Source: Actinomycetospora chiangmaiensis DSM 45062
Lineage (GTDB): Bacteria > Actinomycetota > Actinomycetes > Mycobacteriales > Pseudonocardiaceae
Direction of reading: 5' to 3'
Assembly: GCF_000379625.1 (NCBI RefSeq)
Contig: NZ_KB903240.1
Span: 186,195-250,194 of the forward strand
DNA: 64,000 nucleotides
Positions 10,157-19,100 of this stretch are shown in pieces (within the stretch, counting starts at the first letter, position 1; every line of letters begins with the position of its first letter). The notes under the pieces are model-generated. The model was not told the DNA's origin. It saw only the letters and a list, made by a program, of their open reading frames with translations, and made no database searches. Position numbers and translations under genes: made by a program.

Positions 10157-11034
10157 TCGCGGCCCACGTCCCGGTGCGAGACGGTGACCCGCACCCCGTC
10201 CTCACCGGCCATCCGACGGGCGATCTCCTCGGCGATGGCGACACTGCGGTGCTTGCCGCCGGTGCAGCCGACCGCGACGGTGAGGTAGCGCTTGCCCTCG
10301 CGGCGGTAGCCCACGCCCACGATGCGGAGCAGCTCGAGGTAGCGGTCGACGAACTCCGCGGCGCCCTCCTGGGAGAGAACGTAGTCGCTGACCACCGCCT
10401 CGCGCCCGTCGTGCTCGCGCAGCTCGGGGATCCAGTGCGGGTTGGGCAGGAAGCGCACGTCGACGACGAGGTCGGCGTCCTGCGGCAGGCCGTGCTTGTA
10501 GCCGAAGGAGAGCACCGTGACGCTGGACGTGACCTCGGCGGCGCTCTCGTGGAACGCCTGCTCGATGGCCGTGCGGAGCTCGTGGACCGACCGGTTCGAG
10601 GTGTCGACGACGAGGTCGGCGAGGTCGCGCAGCGGCGCGAGCAGCTCCCGCTCGGCGTCGATGCCGTCGACGAGCCGGCCGTCGCCCTGCAGCGGGTGCG
10701 AGCGGCGGTTGGACTCGAACCGCCGGATCAGCACGCTGTCGTCGGCGTCGAGGAACACCACGCGCGGGCGGGCCCCGCGGGTGTCCAGCTCCTTGATGGC
10801 CGCGCCGAGGTCCGCGGTGAACGCCCGGCTCCGCACGTCCATGACGACCGCGATCCGGGTGACCTGCCCCTGCGAGCGCGCGCCGAGGTCGACGACGGTC
10901 TCGAGCAGCTCGGGCGGCAGGTTGTCGACGACGAACCACCCCAGGTCCTCGAGGACCTTCGCCGCCGTGCTCCGCCCCGCACCCGAGACCCCCGTGACGA
11001 TGGCGACCTCGACCCCGCCGTCACTGTCACTCAC
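10153..11034 (-). CDS. rapZ: RapZ-like nucleotide-binding protein
   Basis: This 293-residue RapZ/YvcJ-family protein has an N-terminal P-loop ATPase fold. Its C-terminal domain ends with [16 protein letters not shown], the most conserved segment of the family. In enterobacteria RapZ adapts sRNA GlmZ to RNase E. The actinobacterial role is unknown. The Walker A motif reads GVSGAGRST (about residues 15-23), with Arg replacing the usual Lys. The same substitution is known in mycobacterial homologues. Start is GTG 11034, overlapping the uvrC stop as GTGA. Confidence 0.92.
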   Translation of the reverse strand: MSDSDGGVEVAIVTGVSGAGRSTAAKVLEDLGWFVVDNLPPELLETVVDLGARSQGQVTRIAVVMDVRSRAFTADLGAAIKELDTRGARPRVVFLDADDSVLIRRFESNRRSHPLQGDGRLVDGIDAERELLAPLRDLADLVVDTSNRSVHELRTAIEQAFHESAAEVTSSVTVLSFGYKHGLPQDADLVVDVRFLPNPHWIPELREHDGREAVVSDYVLSQEGAAEFVDRYLELLRIVGVGYRREGKRYLTVAVGCTGGKHRSVAIAEEIARRMAGEDGVRVTVSHRDVGRE

Positions 11035-13085
11035 GACGCCTCCCCCTTGTCGATGGTCGAGCTCGGCTGCGCTGCGTCGCCGGCGTTCAGTGCGTCGAGC
11101 ACCGCCTCTGCGGTGCGCTTCCCGACGCCGGGCACCTCGGTGATCTCCTCGACGGTCGCCGCCCGCAGCTTCTTCACCGACCCGAAGTGCTTGATGAGCG
11201 CGGTCTTGCGCGTCGCGCCGAGCCCGGGCACGCCGTCGAGCTCCGAGGTCGTCATGCGCGCCGAGCGCTTCTGCCGGTGGTAGGTGATGGCGAAGCGGTG
11301 CGCCTCGTCTCGCACGCGCTGGAGCAGGTAGAGCGCCTCGGAGGTGCGCGGCAGGATCGCCGGCATCTCGTCGCCAGGCAGCCAGACCTCCTCGAGGCGC
11401 TTCGCGAGCCCGCACACCGCGACGTCGGTGATGCCGAGCTCCGAGAGCACCTCCTGCGCGGCCGCGACCTGCGGGGCGCCACCGTCGACGACGAGCAGGT
11501 TCGGCGCGTAGGCGAACTTGCGCGGGCGTCCCGTCGTCGGATCGATTCCGGGCAGCGGGCCGTCGATCGCGGCCGGGTCGATCTCGCCCGAGGCGGGCGA
11601 GCCGTCGTCGGTCTCGCCGGAGCACGACGTCGTCGTCGGGTCGTGCTCGGCGTCGGCCGCGGTCTCGCGCAGGTAGCGCTGGAAGCGACGGCGCACCACC
11701 TCGGCGATCGCCGCGACGTCGCCGCCCTCCGCGCCGCCGCGGATCGCGAACCGGCGGTAGTCCGACTTCTTCGGCAGGCCGTCCTCGAACACCACGAGGC
11801 TCGCGACGACGTCGGAGCCCTGCACGTGGCTGACGTCCGTGCACTCGATGCGCAGCGGCGCGGAGTCGAGCTCCAGGTACTCCTGGATCTCCTCCAGGGC
11901 CGCGCTGCGCGCCGTGAGGTCGCCCGCCCGCTTGAGCTTGTGCTGGGTGAGCGCTTCCTTCGCGTTGCGTTCGACGGTCTCGGCGAGGGTGCGCTTGTCG
12001 CCACGCTGCGCCACCCGGAGGCTCACCCGGCTCCCGCGCAGCTCGGTCAGCCACTGCGCCAGGGCCACGTGGTCCTCGGGCAGGGCCGGCACGAGGACCT
12101 CGCGCGGGACCGGCTGCACCGCGTCGTCGGCCGAGCCCGCGAGGGCCGCCTGCTCGCCGTAGAACTGCGAGAGGAACTGGCCGGTGAGGACCTCGAGCGT
12201 GTCCTCCTCGCCGCGTTCCACCACCCAGCCCCGCTGCCCGCGCACCCGGCCGCCGCGGACGTGGAAGATCTGGACCGCCGCCTCCAGCGGATCGAGCGCG
12301 AACGCGACGACGTCGGCGTCGGTCCCGTCGCCGAGCACCACGGCCTGCTTCTCGACGACCCGCTTGAGCGCCCCCGCGTCGTCGCGCAGCCGTGCGGCGC
12401 GCTCGAAGTCCATCTCGGCCGACGCGACCTGCATCTCCTTCTCGATGCGGGTGATCAGCTGGTCGGTGTGGCCGGCGAGGAAGTCGCAGAAGTCCAGCAC
12501 GATCTGCCGGTGCTCCTCGGCGGAGACCCGCCCCACGCACGGCGCGGCGCACTTGCCGATGTAGCCGAACATGCACGGCCGGCCGATCTGGCCGTGGCGC
12601 TTGAAGACCCCGGGCGAGCACACCCGGGCCGGGAACACGCGGGTCAGCAGCTTCAGCGTTTCGCGGATCGCCCACGCGTGGGCGTACGGCCCGAAGTAGC
12701 GCACACCCTTGCGACGGGGCCCGCGGTACACCTTGAGCTGCGGGTACTCCTCGTTCAGCGTCACTGCGAGGACCGGGTAGGTCTTGTCGTCGCGGTACCG
12801 GACGTTGAACTGCGGGTCGTACTCCTTGATCCAGTTGTACTCGAGCTGGAGGGCCTCGACCTCGGTGCCCACCACGGTCCACTGCACCGCCGCCGCGGTG
12901 GTGACCATCCGGCGGGTGCGGGGGTGCAGCCCCGACAGGTCGGCGAAGTAGGAGTTGAGGCGGCTGCGCAGGCTCTTGGCCTTGCCGACGTAGATGACGC
13001 GACCGCTCGCGTCGGAGAACCGGTAGACGCCAGGAGCCTCCGGGATGGTTCCCGGGGCGGGGCGGTAGGTGCTCGGATCGGCCAT
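11031..13085 (-). CDS. uvrC: Excinuclease ABC subunit C
   Basis: This 684-residue UvrC makes both incisions during nucleotide excision repair with UvrA and UvrB. The domain order is complete. An N-terminal GIY-YIG nuclease comes first (GVYRFSD ... [14 protein letters not shown], residues about 19-45). Next come a Cys-rich segment (CSPGVF ... [13 protein letters not shown]) and a UVR domain ([14 protein letters not shown]). An RNase H-like nuclease domain has [13 protein letters not shown] and LLVVDGG. Tandem helix-hairpin-helix motifs end the protein ([31 protein letters not shown]). An acidic insertion of about 45 residues precedes the LLVVDGG block. The last residues ([12 protein letters not shown]) are encoded by a copy of the dispersed 27-bp element. 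It is the first gene of the operon. Confidence 0.97.
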   Translation of the reverse strand: MADPSTYRPAPGTIPEAPGVYRFSDASGRVIYVGKAKSLRSRLNSYFADLSGLHPRTRRMVTTAAAVQWTVVGTEVEALQLEYNWIKEYDPQFNVRYRDDKTYPVLAVTLNEEYPQLKVYRGPRRKGVRYFGPYAHAWAIRETLKLLTRVFPARVCSPGVFKRHGQIGRPCMFGYIGKCAAPCVGRVSAEEHRQIVLDFCDFLAGHTDQLITRIEKEMQVASAEMDFERAARLRDDAGALKRVVEKQAVVLGDGTDADVVAFALDPLEAAVQIFHVRGGRVRGQRGWVVERGEEDTLEVLTGQFLSQFYGEQAALAGSADDAVQPVPREVLVPALPEDHVALAQWLTELRGSRVSLRVAQRGDKRTLAETVERNAKEALTQHKLKRAGDLTARSAALEEIQEYLELDSAPLRIECTDVSHVQGSDVVASLVVFEDGLPKKSDYRRFAIRGGAEGGDVAAIAEVVRRRFQRYLRETAADAEHDPTTTSCSGETDDGSPASGEIDPAAIDGPLPGIDPTTGRPRKFAYAPNLLVVDGGAPQVAAAQEVLSELGITDVAVCGLAKRLEEVWLPGDEMPAILPRTSEALYLLQRVRDEAHRFAITYHRQKRSARMTTSELDGVPGLGATRKTALIKHFGSVKKLRAATVEEITEVPGVGKRTAEAVLDALNAGDAAQPSSTIDKGEAS
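11055..11081. repeat. Dispersed 27-bp junction element, copy 3 (25/27)
   Basis: GGTCGAGCTCGGCTGCGCTG followed by CGTCGCC differs from the identical pair at 5598 and 61866 at two positions. It lies in the 3' end of uvrC, in a different reading frame relative to the gene than in pgk, just before the rapZ junction. Confidence 0.65.
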
Positions 13086-13219
13086 GGCGAGTACCAGCGT
13101 AGGCGTGTCTCCTCAGCGTGTCGGCGTGCACCCAAGCGGGTGGAGTCGGCGTGTCGTTCGGCGTGTCCCGGCCCGAGACACTTGCGCTCCGGTGTGTCGG
13201 CTCGTGCCGGCCGAGGCCG

Positions 13220-13780
13220 TCAGCGTTCAGCGTGGGGCGTGCGCTGACGCTCCTGCCACCGGCGGTACCGGTTCTCCTGCCACCGCTGCTCGGCCTGGTC
13301 CCGCGCCGAGCGCATCACGCGGTCGGTGACCTGGACCAGGGCCCGCAGCATGGCGACCCGACGCTCCGGGGCCATGTCCCCGGCCACCACGGCGAGGTCG
13401 TGCCGGACGCGTGCCCGGGCGTTCTGCAGCAGGGCCCGGGTGTCCGGGGACAGGAAGACGAGCCACCCCCGGCCGTCGTGGGGGTCGTGGTTCCGGGCGA
13501 CGTGGTCCCGGTCCTCCAGCCGTCCGACCGCCCGCGCGGTCGCGGCGTGGCTGAGCGAGACCCGTCCCGCGAGCGCGGAGATCGACAACGGGTCGACGGC
13601 CCGCAGGACCTCCAGGATGGCGAGCTCCGTCGGATCGAGCCCGAGCCGGGCGGCGTCGGCGCGGAACATCTGCACGACCGCCGGCACGAGCCGGTCGAGC
13701 ACCGACGACGCGAACTCGGCGTTCTCCGCCACGAGCTCGGCACCCCAGGGCGGCATCCTCGGCGGGAGTTCGTCGGCCAC
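13220..13780 (-). CDS. MarR-family transcriptional regulator
   Basis: This winged-helix protein of about 186 residues has the MarR layout. Helices around LDRLVPAVVQMFRADAARLG lead into the HTH (PTELAILEVLRA ... ISALAGRVSLSHAATARAVG). The wing follows (LEDRDHVARNHDPHDGRG, the DxRG-type tip), and a long C-terminal dimerisation helix ends in basic residues. GTG 13780 was chosen. ATG 13756 (MPPWGAEL) is an equally possible start, and neither has a convincing ribosome binding site. The frame stays open upstream to 14089, but that stretch is tandem repeat rather than coding. The ligand and targets are unknown; the neighbours do not suggest a substrate. Confidence 0.82.
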   Translation of the reverse strand: MADELPPRMPPWGAELVAENAEFASSVLDRLVPAVVQMFRADAARLGLDPTELAILEVLRAVDPLSISALAGRVSLSHAATARAVGRLEDRDHVARNHDPHDGRGWLVFLSPDTRALLQNARARVRHDLAVVAGDMAPERRVAMLRALVQVTDRVMRSARDQAEQRWQENRYRRWQERQRTPHAER

Positions 13781-13895
13781 GGGACGAACGATAGGTGGAG
13801 CGCCGACGCGCCAGGGGCGGTTCGGGGACATTGCCGCCGCCGCGGTCCCTGACGCAGGACTCGGGACGCGCACGGGCAGTGGCCGCGTCCGGCCG

Positions 13896-14083
13896 CACCA
13901 CCTCGGGGCGAGGCGACTCCTGCGCGGGGCGCACACACTCCGGGGTGCGGGACGAGAAGGTCCGCCGACCCCTACGCGCGACGCACACACTCCGAGGCGC
14001 GAGAGGAGAAGGTCCACCAACCCCAGCGCGCGACACACACTCCGAGGCGCGAGATCAGACAGTCCCACCGACTCCCGCGCGAG
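13896..14083. repeat. Left arm of the inverted repeat array, about 52-bp period
   Basis: Units begin with GCACACACTC-like cores at 13931, 13983 and 14033 (a fourth core at 14086 lies in the central stem). The spacings are 52, 50 and 53 bases. A degenerate partial unit precedes them from about 13896. The approximate consensus continues CGAGGCGCGAGAGGAGAAG, then GTCCACCGACCCC, then CGCGCGA. No gene is recognised here. Frames read across it are not credible because the period is not a multiple of three. Together with the centre and right arm it fills the 751-bp gap between the MarR gene and the PIG-L gene. Confidence 0.85.
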
Positions 14084-14121
14084 ACGCACACATGCGATCG
14101 GGTGGTCGCGCGTGTATGCGT
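14084..14121. repeat. Central stem-loop joining the two repeat arms
   Basis: ACGCACACATGCG (14084-14096) faces CGCGTGTATGCGT (14109-14121). Eleven of 13 positions form Watson-Crick pairs, one is a G-T wobble and one a mismatch, around a 12-base loop. It is the point where the ACGCACAC core switches strand orientation. Confidence 0.6.
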
Positions 14122-14122
14122 G

Positions 14123-14484
14123 GCGCGTCGAGGTCCCGCGGGTTTCCCGCCGGGTCGGCGAGTGTGTGCGTAGCGCGTCGAGGTCCCGCGGGTTTCCCGC
14201 CGAGCCGGCCAGAGTGTGTGCGGGTCACGTCGAAGTCCCGCGGGTTTCCCACCGAGCCGGCCAGGGTGTGTGTGCGTAGCGCGTCGAGGTCTCGCGGGTT
14301 TCCCGCCGGGTCGGCCAGAGTGTGTGCGGGACGCGTCGGGGTTCCGCGAGTTTCTTGCCGGGCCAGCCAGAGTGTGTGCGAGACGCGCTGAAGTCCCGCG
14401 AATTTCCCGCCCGGCCGGAGGAAGTGGGTGTGGGACGCGTCGGGTCCCAGGGGTTCCCTGGCTGAGCCGACGACCGTGCGCGGG
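14123..14484. repeat. Right arm of the inverted repeat array, seven units of about 52 bp, each with a hairpin
   Basis: Units start at 14123, 14173, 14225, 14279, 14331, 14383 and 14435. The best units read GCGCGTCGAGGTCCCGCGGG, then TTTCCCGCCGGGTCGGCCAG, then AGTGTGTGCGGG. Each contains a hairpin with the stem GCGGG/CCCGC and a TTT loop, extended by a CCC/GGG stem across a bulged C. The GAGTGTGTGCG core is the reverse complement of the left-arm core. Later units diverge but largely keep the stem, as described in the findings. No protein-coding potential is seen. Confidence 0.85.
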
Positions 14485-14531
14485 ACGCGCGGGACGCAGC
14501 GCGCCCGCGCCGACCCGTCGTCGGGAACCCG

Positions 14532-15263
14532 CTACTTGGTGTCGAGGACGAGGAAACCCTCGGCGTAGCGGCGCTCGTCGGCGGGGGTGCCGTCGGTGCA
14601 CCAGCCGGCGGCCTTGGCCTGGGCGTAGCCCCACATCTGCATGCGCTCGGCGAGGTCGGTCATGTGGGCGGTCTGCGACTCGTGGGCGCGCAGGGCCTCG
14701 ATCTTGCGGTCGAGGGTGTCGGTGATGTCGACGTAGAGGTCGGCGCCCTCGCCGGGGTTGGCGATCCAGGTCTCGGCCACGGTCCAGGCCTCGAGACCCT
14801 CGTCGGCGAGGAGCTCGGGGTGGGCGAATGGATTGCGGGCGTCGGGGTAGATGGCGCACATCGAGGCCTCGCCGGCGGCGATGTGGTCGGGGTGGCTGCC
14901 GTAGGTGCTGCGCAGGTTGCGGGTGGGCGAGGGGACGACGCAGCGGTCGGGGCGGCGCTGCCGGATGACGCGCGAGAGGTCGCGGCGGAGCTCGTGGGTG
15001 ACGTAGAGCCGACCGTCGGGGTAGCCGAGCCAGTCGATCTCGTTCACGCCGTACACGTCGGCGGCGGCGCGCTGCTCCTTGCGGCGCAGCTCGGCCATCT
15101 CCACGCGACCCACGGCCTCGTCGAACCCGCCCGCGTCGCCGTCGGTGACGATGCAGTAGTCGACGGTGTCGCCCTCGGCCACCCACCGGGCCACCGAGCC
15201 GCCGCTGCCGAAGTCGATGTCGTCGGGGTGCGCGACGATCATGAGGATGCGAGCCACGCGCAC
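14532..15263 (-). CDS. PIG-L family deacetylase
   Basis: This 243-residue zinc-dependent N-acetyl-hydrolase belongs to the LmbE/PIG-L family. The metal-binding motif AHPDD is at residues 11-15 and the second motif, HPDH, at 124-127. Family members deacetylate GlcNAc-containing small molecules. They include MshB and Mca of mycothiol metabolism, but the sequence around AHPDDIDFGSGG is that of the general PIG-L group rather than MshB. Start is ATG or GTG at 15263. A repeat array lies immediately downstream. It is separated from the SWIM gene by 12 bases and may be the last gene of that minus-strand group. Confidence 0.88.
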   Translation of the reverse strand: MRVARILMIVAHPDDIDFGSGGSVARWVAEGDTVDYCIVTDGDAGGFDEAVGRVEMAELRRKEQRAAADVYGVNEIDWLGYPDGRLYVTHELRRDLSRVIRQRRPDRCVVPSPTRNLRSTYGSHPDHIAAGEASMCAIYPDARNPFAHPELLADEGLEAWTVAETWIANPGEGADLYVDITDTLDRKIEALRAHESQTAHMTDLAERMQMWGYAQAKAAGWCTDGTPADERRYAEGFLVLDTK

Positions 15264-15275
15264 CGTTCTACCGGC

Positions 15276-16124
15276 TCACGCCCCGAAACGCCGGTACAGG
15301 GGCCGGAGGGCCTCGCGGGCGTCGACGCCGTCGACGGTCACCCCGAGCGGCGGCATCTGGTCGAGCAGCTCCTCGGAGTTGCCCGTCACCGGCCGCCCGA
15401 CCTCCGGGAGCGGGCCGCCCGCGGCCCAGAAGCGGTCGACCACCCGGGCGAGCGGGGTGACGGCGGGGCCGTCGTCGTCGCGCCGGTCGCGGATGCCCGC
15501 CAGCAGGGTGGCCCGGTCCCGGCCGCGCCAGCGCAGGATGAGGAAGGGGTCGTCGTCGAACCGCTCCGCCACGAGGTACGCCACGGCCGCCAGGTGCTTG
15601 CAGGGCACGGACCAGTCGGGGCAGGAGCAGTCCATGGGCATCTCGCGGGCCCCCGTCGGGAAGAGCGAGAGACCGACGCGGCCGAAGACGTCCTCGAGGT
15701 CGTCGGGCACGGTCCCGCCGAGCAGCGAGGCGGCGTACCAGGAGTCGGCCGCGAAGGCGTCCTCGACGGCCTCCCAGGCCTCGTCGGCGAACGTCGTGAT
15801 GCCGATCCGCGCGCGGTAGGGCTCCGCTCGGGAGCCCTGCACCGTGGCGACGATCTCGCCCGGCTCGATCGCGAGGTCGATCACCTGGCCGGCGCGGGCG
15901 TAGGTCTTCCCCCGGTCGAGCCGCCCGCCGACCCCGAGCTTCTGCAGCACGGCGAGGAACCGGCCCGACCACCACGACTCCCCGATCGCCCCGCGCCGGC
16001 TTCTCGCGGCGATCCCGTCCTCGACGGCGATGCGGCGGCCGTACTCGGGGCGGCCGCCGGCGCGCCCGGGCTCGTCGAACTTCTCGTGGAACGGCTCCGT
16101 CGGGCGGCGACGTCTAGGCGGCAT
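15276..16124 (-). CDS. SWIM zinc-finger protein partnered with the SNF2 helicase
   Basis: This 282-residue protein carries a SWIM finger with the C-x-C...C-x-H pattern at C166, C168, C175 and H177 (segment MDCSCPDWSVPCKHLAAV). SWIM domains bind nucleic acid or protein and often accompany SWI2/SNF2 ATPases. The N-terminus is basic. Its start (ATG 16124) overlaps the end of the SNF2 helicase gene by 11 bases, so the two products are probably made together and may act as one complex. The cellular function is not established. Confidence 0.88.
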   Translation of the reverse strand: MPPRRRRPTEPFHEKFDEPGRAGGRPEYGRRIAVEDGIAARSRRGAIGESWWSGRFLAVLQKLGVGGRLDRGKTYARAGQVIDLAIEPGEIVATVQGSRAEPYRARIGITTFADEAWEAVEDAFAADSWYAASLLGGTVPDDLEDVFGRVGLSLFPTGAREMPMDCSCPDWSVPCKHLAAVAYLVAERFDDDPFLILRWRGRDRATLLAGIRDRRDDDGPAVTPLARVVDRFWAAGGPLPEVGRPVTGNSEELLDQMPPLGVTVDGVDAREALRPLYRRFGA

Positions 16125-19100
16125 CGTCGTCGTCCTCCAGGTCGCGCTCGTCCTCGGTGTCGTCCGTCCCGGCCGTGGCGTCGGCCCCGAGCGACACCAT
16201 CCGGCGCAGCTCGTCCGTGGACAGGCCGGTCAGCCAGTCGGGGTCGTCCCCGCCATCGCCGATGACCTGGCCCGCGAGGGTGCGCTTGCCCTCGATGAGG
16301 TCGTCGATCCGCTCCTCGACGGTGCCGCCGCAGACCAGCTTGCGGACCTGCACGGTGCGCTTCTGCCCGATGCGGAACGCCCGGTCGGTGGCCTGGTCCT
16401 CGACCGCCGGGTTCCACCACCGGTCGAGGTGGATCACGTGCTGGGCGGCGGTGAGGGTCAGCCCGGTCCCGCCGGCCTTGAGGGACAGCAGGAACAACGG
16501 CGGGCCGTCGGGGCCCTGGAACGCCTCGACCATCCGGTCGCGGGCCGTGCGGGAGGTCCCGCCGTGCAGCCACAGCACCTCGACCCCGAACCGGCGCGCG
16601 AGGTGCGGGGCGAGCGCGTCGCCGAACTCGGCGAACTGCGTGAACAGCAGCGCCTTCTCCCCCGCTGCCAGGATCTCCGCGACGATCTCCTCGACGCGCG
16701 CGAGCTTGCCGGAGCGCCGCGCGAGCGGGGACCCGTCGTGCAGCAGCAGCGCGGGGTGGTCGCAGACCTGCTTGAGCTTGGTGAGCGCGGCCAGGACCTT
16801 CCCGCGCCGCTCGATGCCCTCCCGGCCCGCCGTCTCCAACCCGGACAGCGTCTCGGTCATCTCGTCGACGACCACCTGGTACAGCGACGCCTGCTCGGCC
16901 GTCAGGCCGCACCGCTCGACGGTCTCGATCTTGTCGGGGAGGTCGTCGACGACGGTCCGGTCGGTCTTCACCCGCCGCAGCAGGAACGGGCGGACGGCGG
17001 CCTGGAGCCGCTTCGCCACGTCACCGCGGCCGTGCCGCTCGATGGGCACGGCGTACCGGTCCCGGAACGCCGTGACGGTGCCGAGCAGCCCCGGGTTCAC
17101 GGCGTCCATGATCGACCAGAGCTCGGCGAGCCGGTTCTCGACCGGCGTCCCGGTGAGCGCCAGCCGGTGCTCCGCGTCGACGGTGCGCACGGCCCGGGCG
17201 GCCCGTGAGCGGTTGTTCTTCACCAGCTGGGCCTCGTCGAGCACGAGCCGGTGCCAGGAGTGGCGCGACAGCTCCGCGACGTCGCGGGTCAGCGTGCCGT
17301 AGGAGGTGACGACGAGGTCGGCGGCCGCGAGCATCTCGCCGAGGTCCCCCGTCGTCCGGCCGGCGCCGTGGTGCACGACGACGCGCAGCCCGGGTGTGAA
17401 GCGCGCCGCCTCCCGCTGCCAGTTCCCGACGACGGAGGTGGGCGCGACGAGCAGCGTGGGTCGCCCCGGCGCCCCGGACCGGTCGTCGGGACCGCCCCGC
17501 TCGTGGGCCTCCAGGGCGAGCACCTGGAGCGTCTTGCCGAGCCCCATGTCGTCGGCGAGCACGCCCCCGACGCGGAGCCCGGCCAGGAACGCGAGCCACG
17601 ACACCCCGCGTCGCTGGTAGGGCCGCAACGTGGCCTCGAGGGCGGGCGGGTCGTCGAGCAGTTCGAGGTGGGCGTCGGCCGCCCCGGAGAGGAGGGCGCC
17701 GAGCGACCCGGCGGCCGTGACGTCCTCGACGGGGAGCGGTGCGGCCCACTCGGGCGGCAGGTCGTCGTGATACGCCGAGTGCAGGGCGATGACGTCGCCC
17801 ACGGTGCCCTCGGCCGGGGCGCGGTCGAGGAAGGCGAGGCCGGCCCGCAGCCGGTCGGGGTCGACGGCCACCCACCGGCCGCGCAGGAACACCAGGGGCG
17901 CCTTCGCGTGCACCAGGGCGCGCATCTCGTCGTCGGAGAGCGTCTCGCCGTCGACCGCGAGCTTCCAGGAGAACTCGACGAGCTCCTCCTTGCGCAGCCG
18001 CCCGCGGAGCGCGACGACGCCCTCGGGCCCCGCGCCGCCGGTCGCGTTGGCGGTGATGCCCAGCCGGGAGGGCTCGGACCACCAGCTGGGCAGCAGCACA
18101 CCGAACCCGGCCCGGTCGAGCGGCGCGGCGACGTGGAGCAGGAAGTGGTGCGTGCCCTCGCGGTCGAGCTCCATCCCCGTCGGGCGGGGCACCCGCAGGG
18201 CGTCGGTCAGCTCCGGGTAGATGGTGGCCGCGCGCCCGAGCTCGGCGAGCAGCATCTCGCTGGGGTCGTCCAACCAGCGCCGCAGCGACCCGGCGTCGCG
18301 CCAGATCGACTCCGCGGTGACGCGCAGGCTCGCGTCCTGCGAGGACTGCAGCGAGAACTCCAGCCAGAACCGCGGCTCGCCATCGACGGCGTGCCCCAGG
18401 TCGTCGACCGCGATCTCGGTGAGCCGGAACGTGCCGCGGGCCGGACCGGCGTGCGGGGCGCCGACGACCTCCCAGCGGGCGAGCCCCGGGTCCAGCTCCC
18501 CGTCCGCGGCGGCCCGCTGCAGGGCCGGCGGGGCCGGTTCGTCGCGGAGCCGGTGGCGGGCCTCGGCGTCGACCAGCGCGGTCAGCGCCTCCGTGACGAG
18601 CTCCGCGGGGTCCGGGCCCACGCCGTCCGCCACGGGCCGGCCGTCGAGGGCCTCGGCGCGGACGGCGGGCGGCAGGGCCGCGGCGAAGGCGTCGGCGGCG
18701 ACGAGGTCACGGCCCTGGAGGACCGGGTGCCAGCCGAGCGGGTCCTCGTGCTCGGGTGCCGGCGCGGGGAGGACCCGGCCCTGCGCGACGAGGTCGGCCG
18801 CGAGCCGGCCGAGCGCCCGCAGCACCGCGAACTCCTCGCCCTCCCCCGGCAGCGGCTCGGAGCGGAGCAGGACGTCGGGGTCGAGCTCCAGCACCGGGAC
18901 CGTCCACGGCGCGAGCGCGGCGGCCGTCGTGGCGGCCTCGGAGGGCACCGGCTCGCGCGTCGACCCGGTCGGCCCGGCCGTGGACGGCAGGTGCAGGACG
19001 GCCTGGCCCTCACCGCCCGTCGCGCCGAGCGCCGCCGCGACCGCCCGGAGCTGCTCGTGGTCGGCGGCGAAGGGGTGCGGCCGCGCACCCCGGGCCCGGC

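Noticed and set aside
10153-13131. A 992-codon protein covering rapZ and the uvrC region in another frame
   Set aside because: Only the last 293 codons match RapZ; the rest is antiphase to the intact uvrC gene.
13896-14484. A CRISPR array
   Set aside because: The units are contiguous and similar over their whole length, without unique spacers of constant size. The arms are inverted and no cas genes are nearby.
13781-14725. Long open frames through the repeat arms on both strands, with translated periodic motifs such as PECVR and RTHTLRGAR
   Set aside because: The repeat period is about 52 bp, which is not a multiple of three, so every unit is read in a new frame. The periodic peptides are a by-product of the DNA repeats and not a repeat protein.
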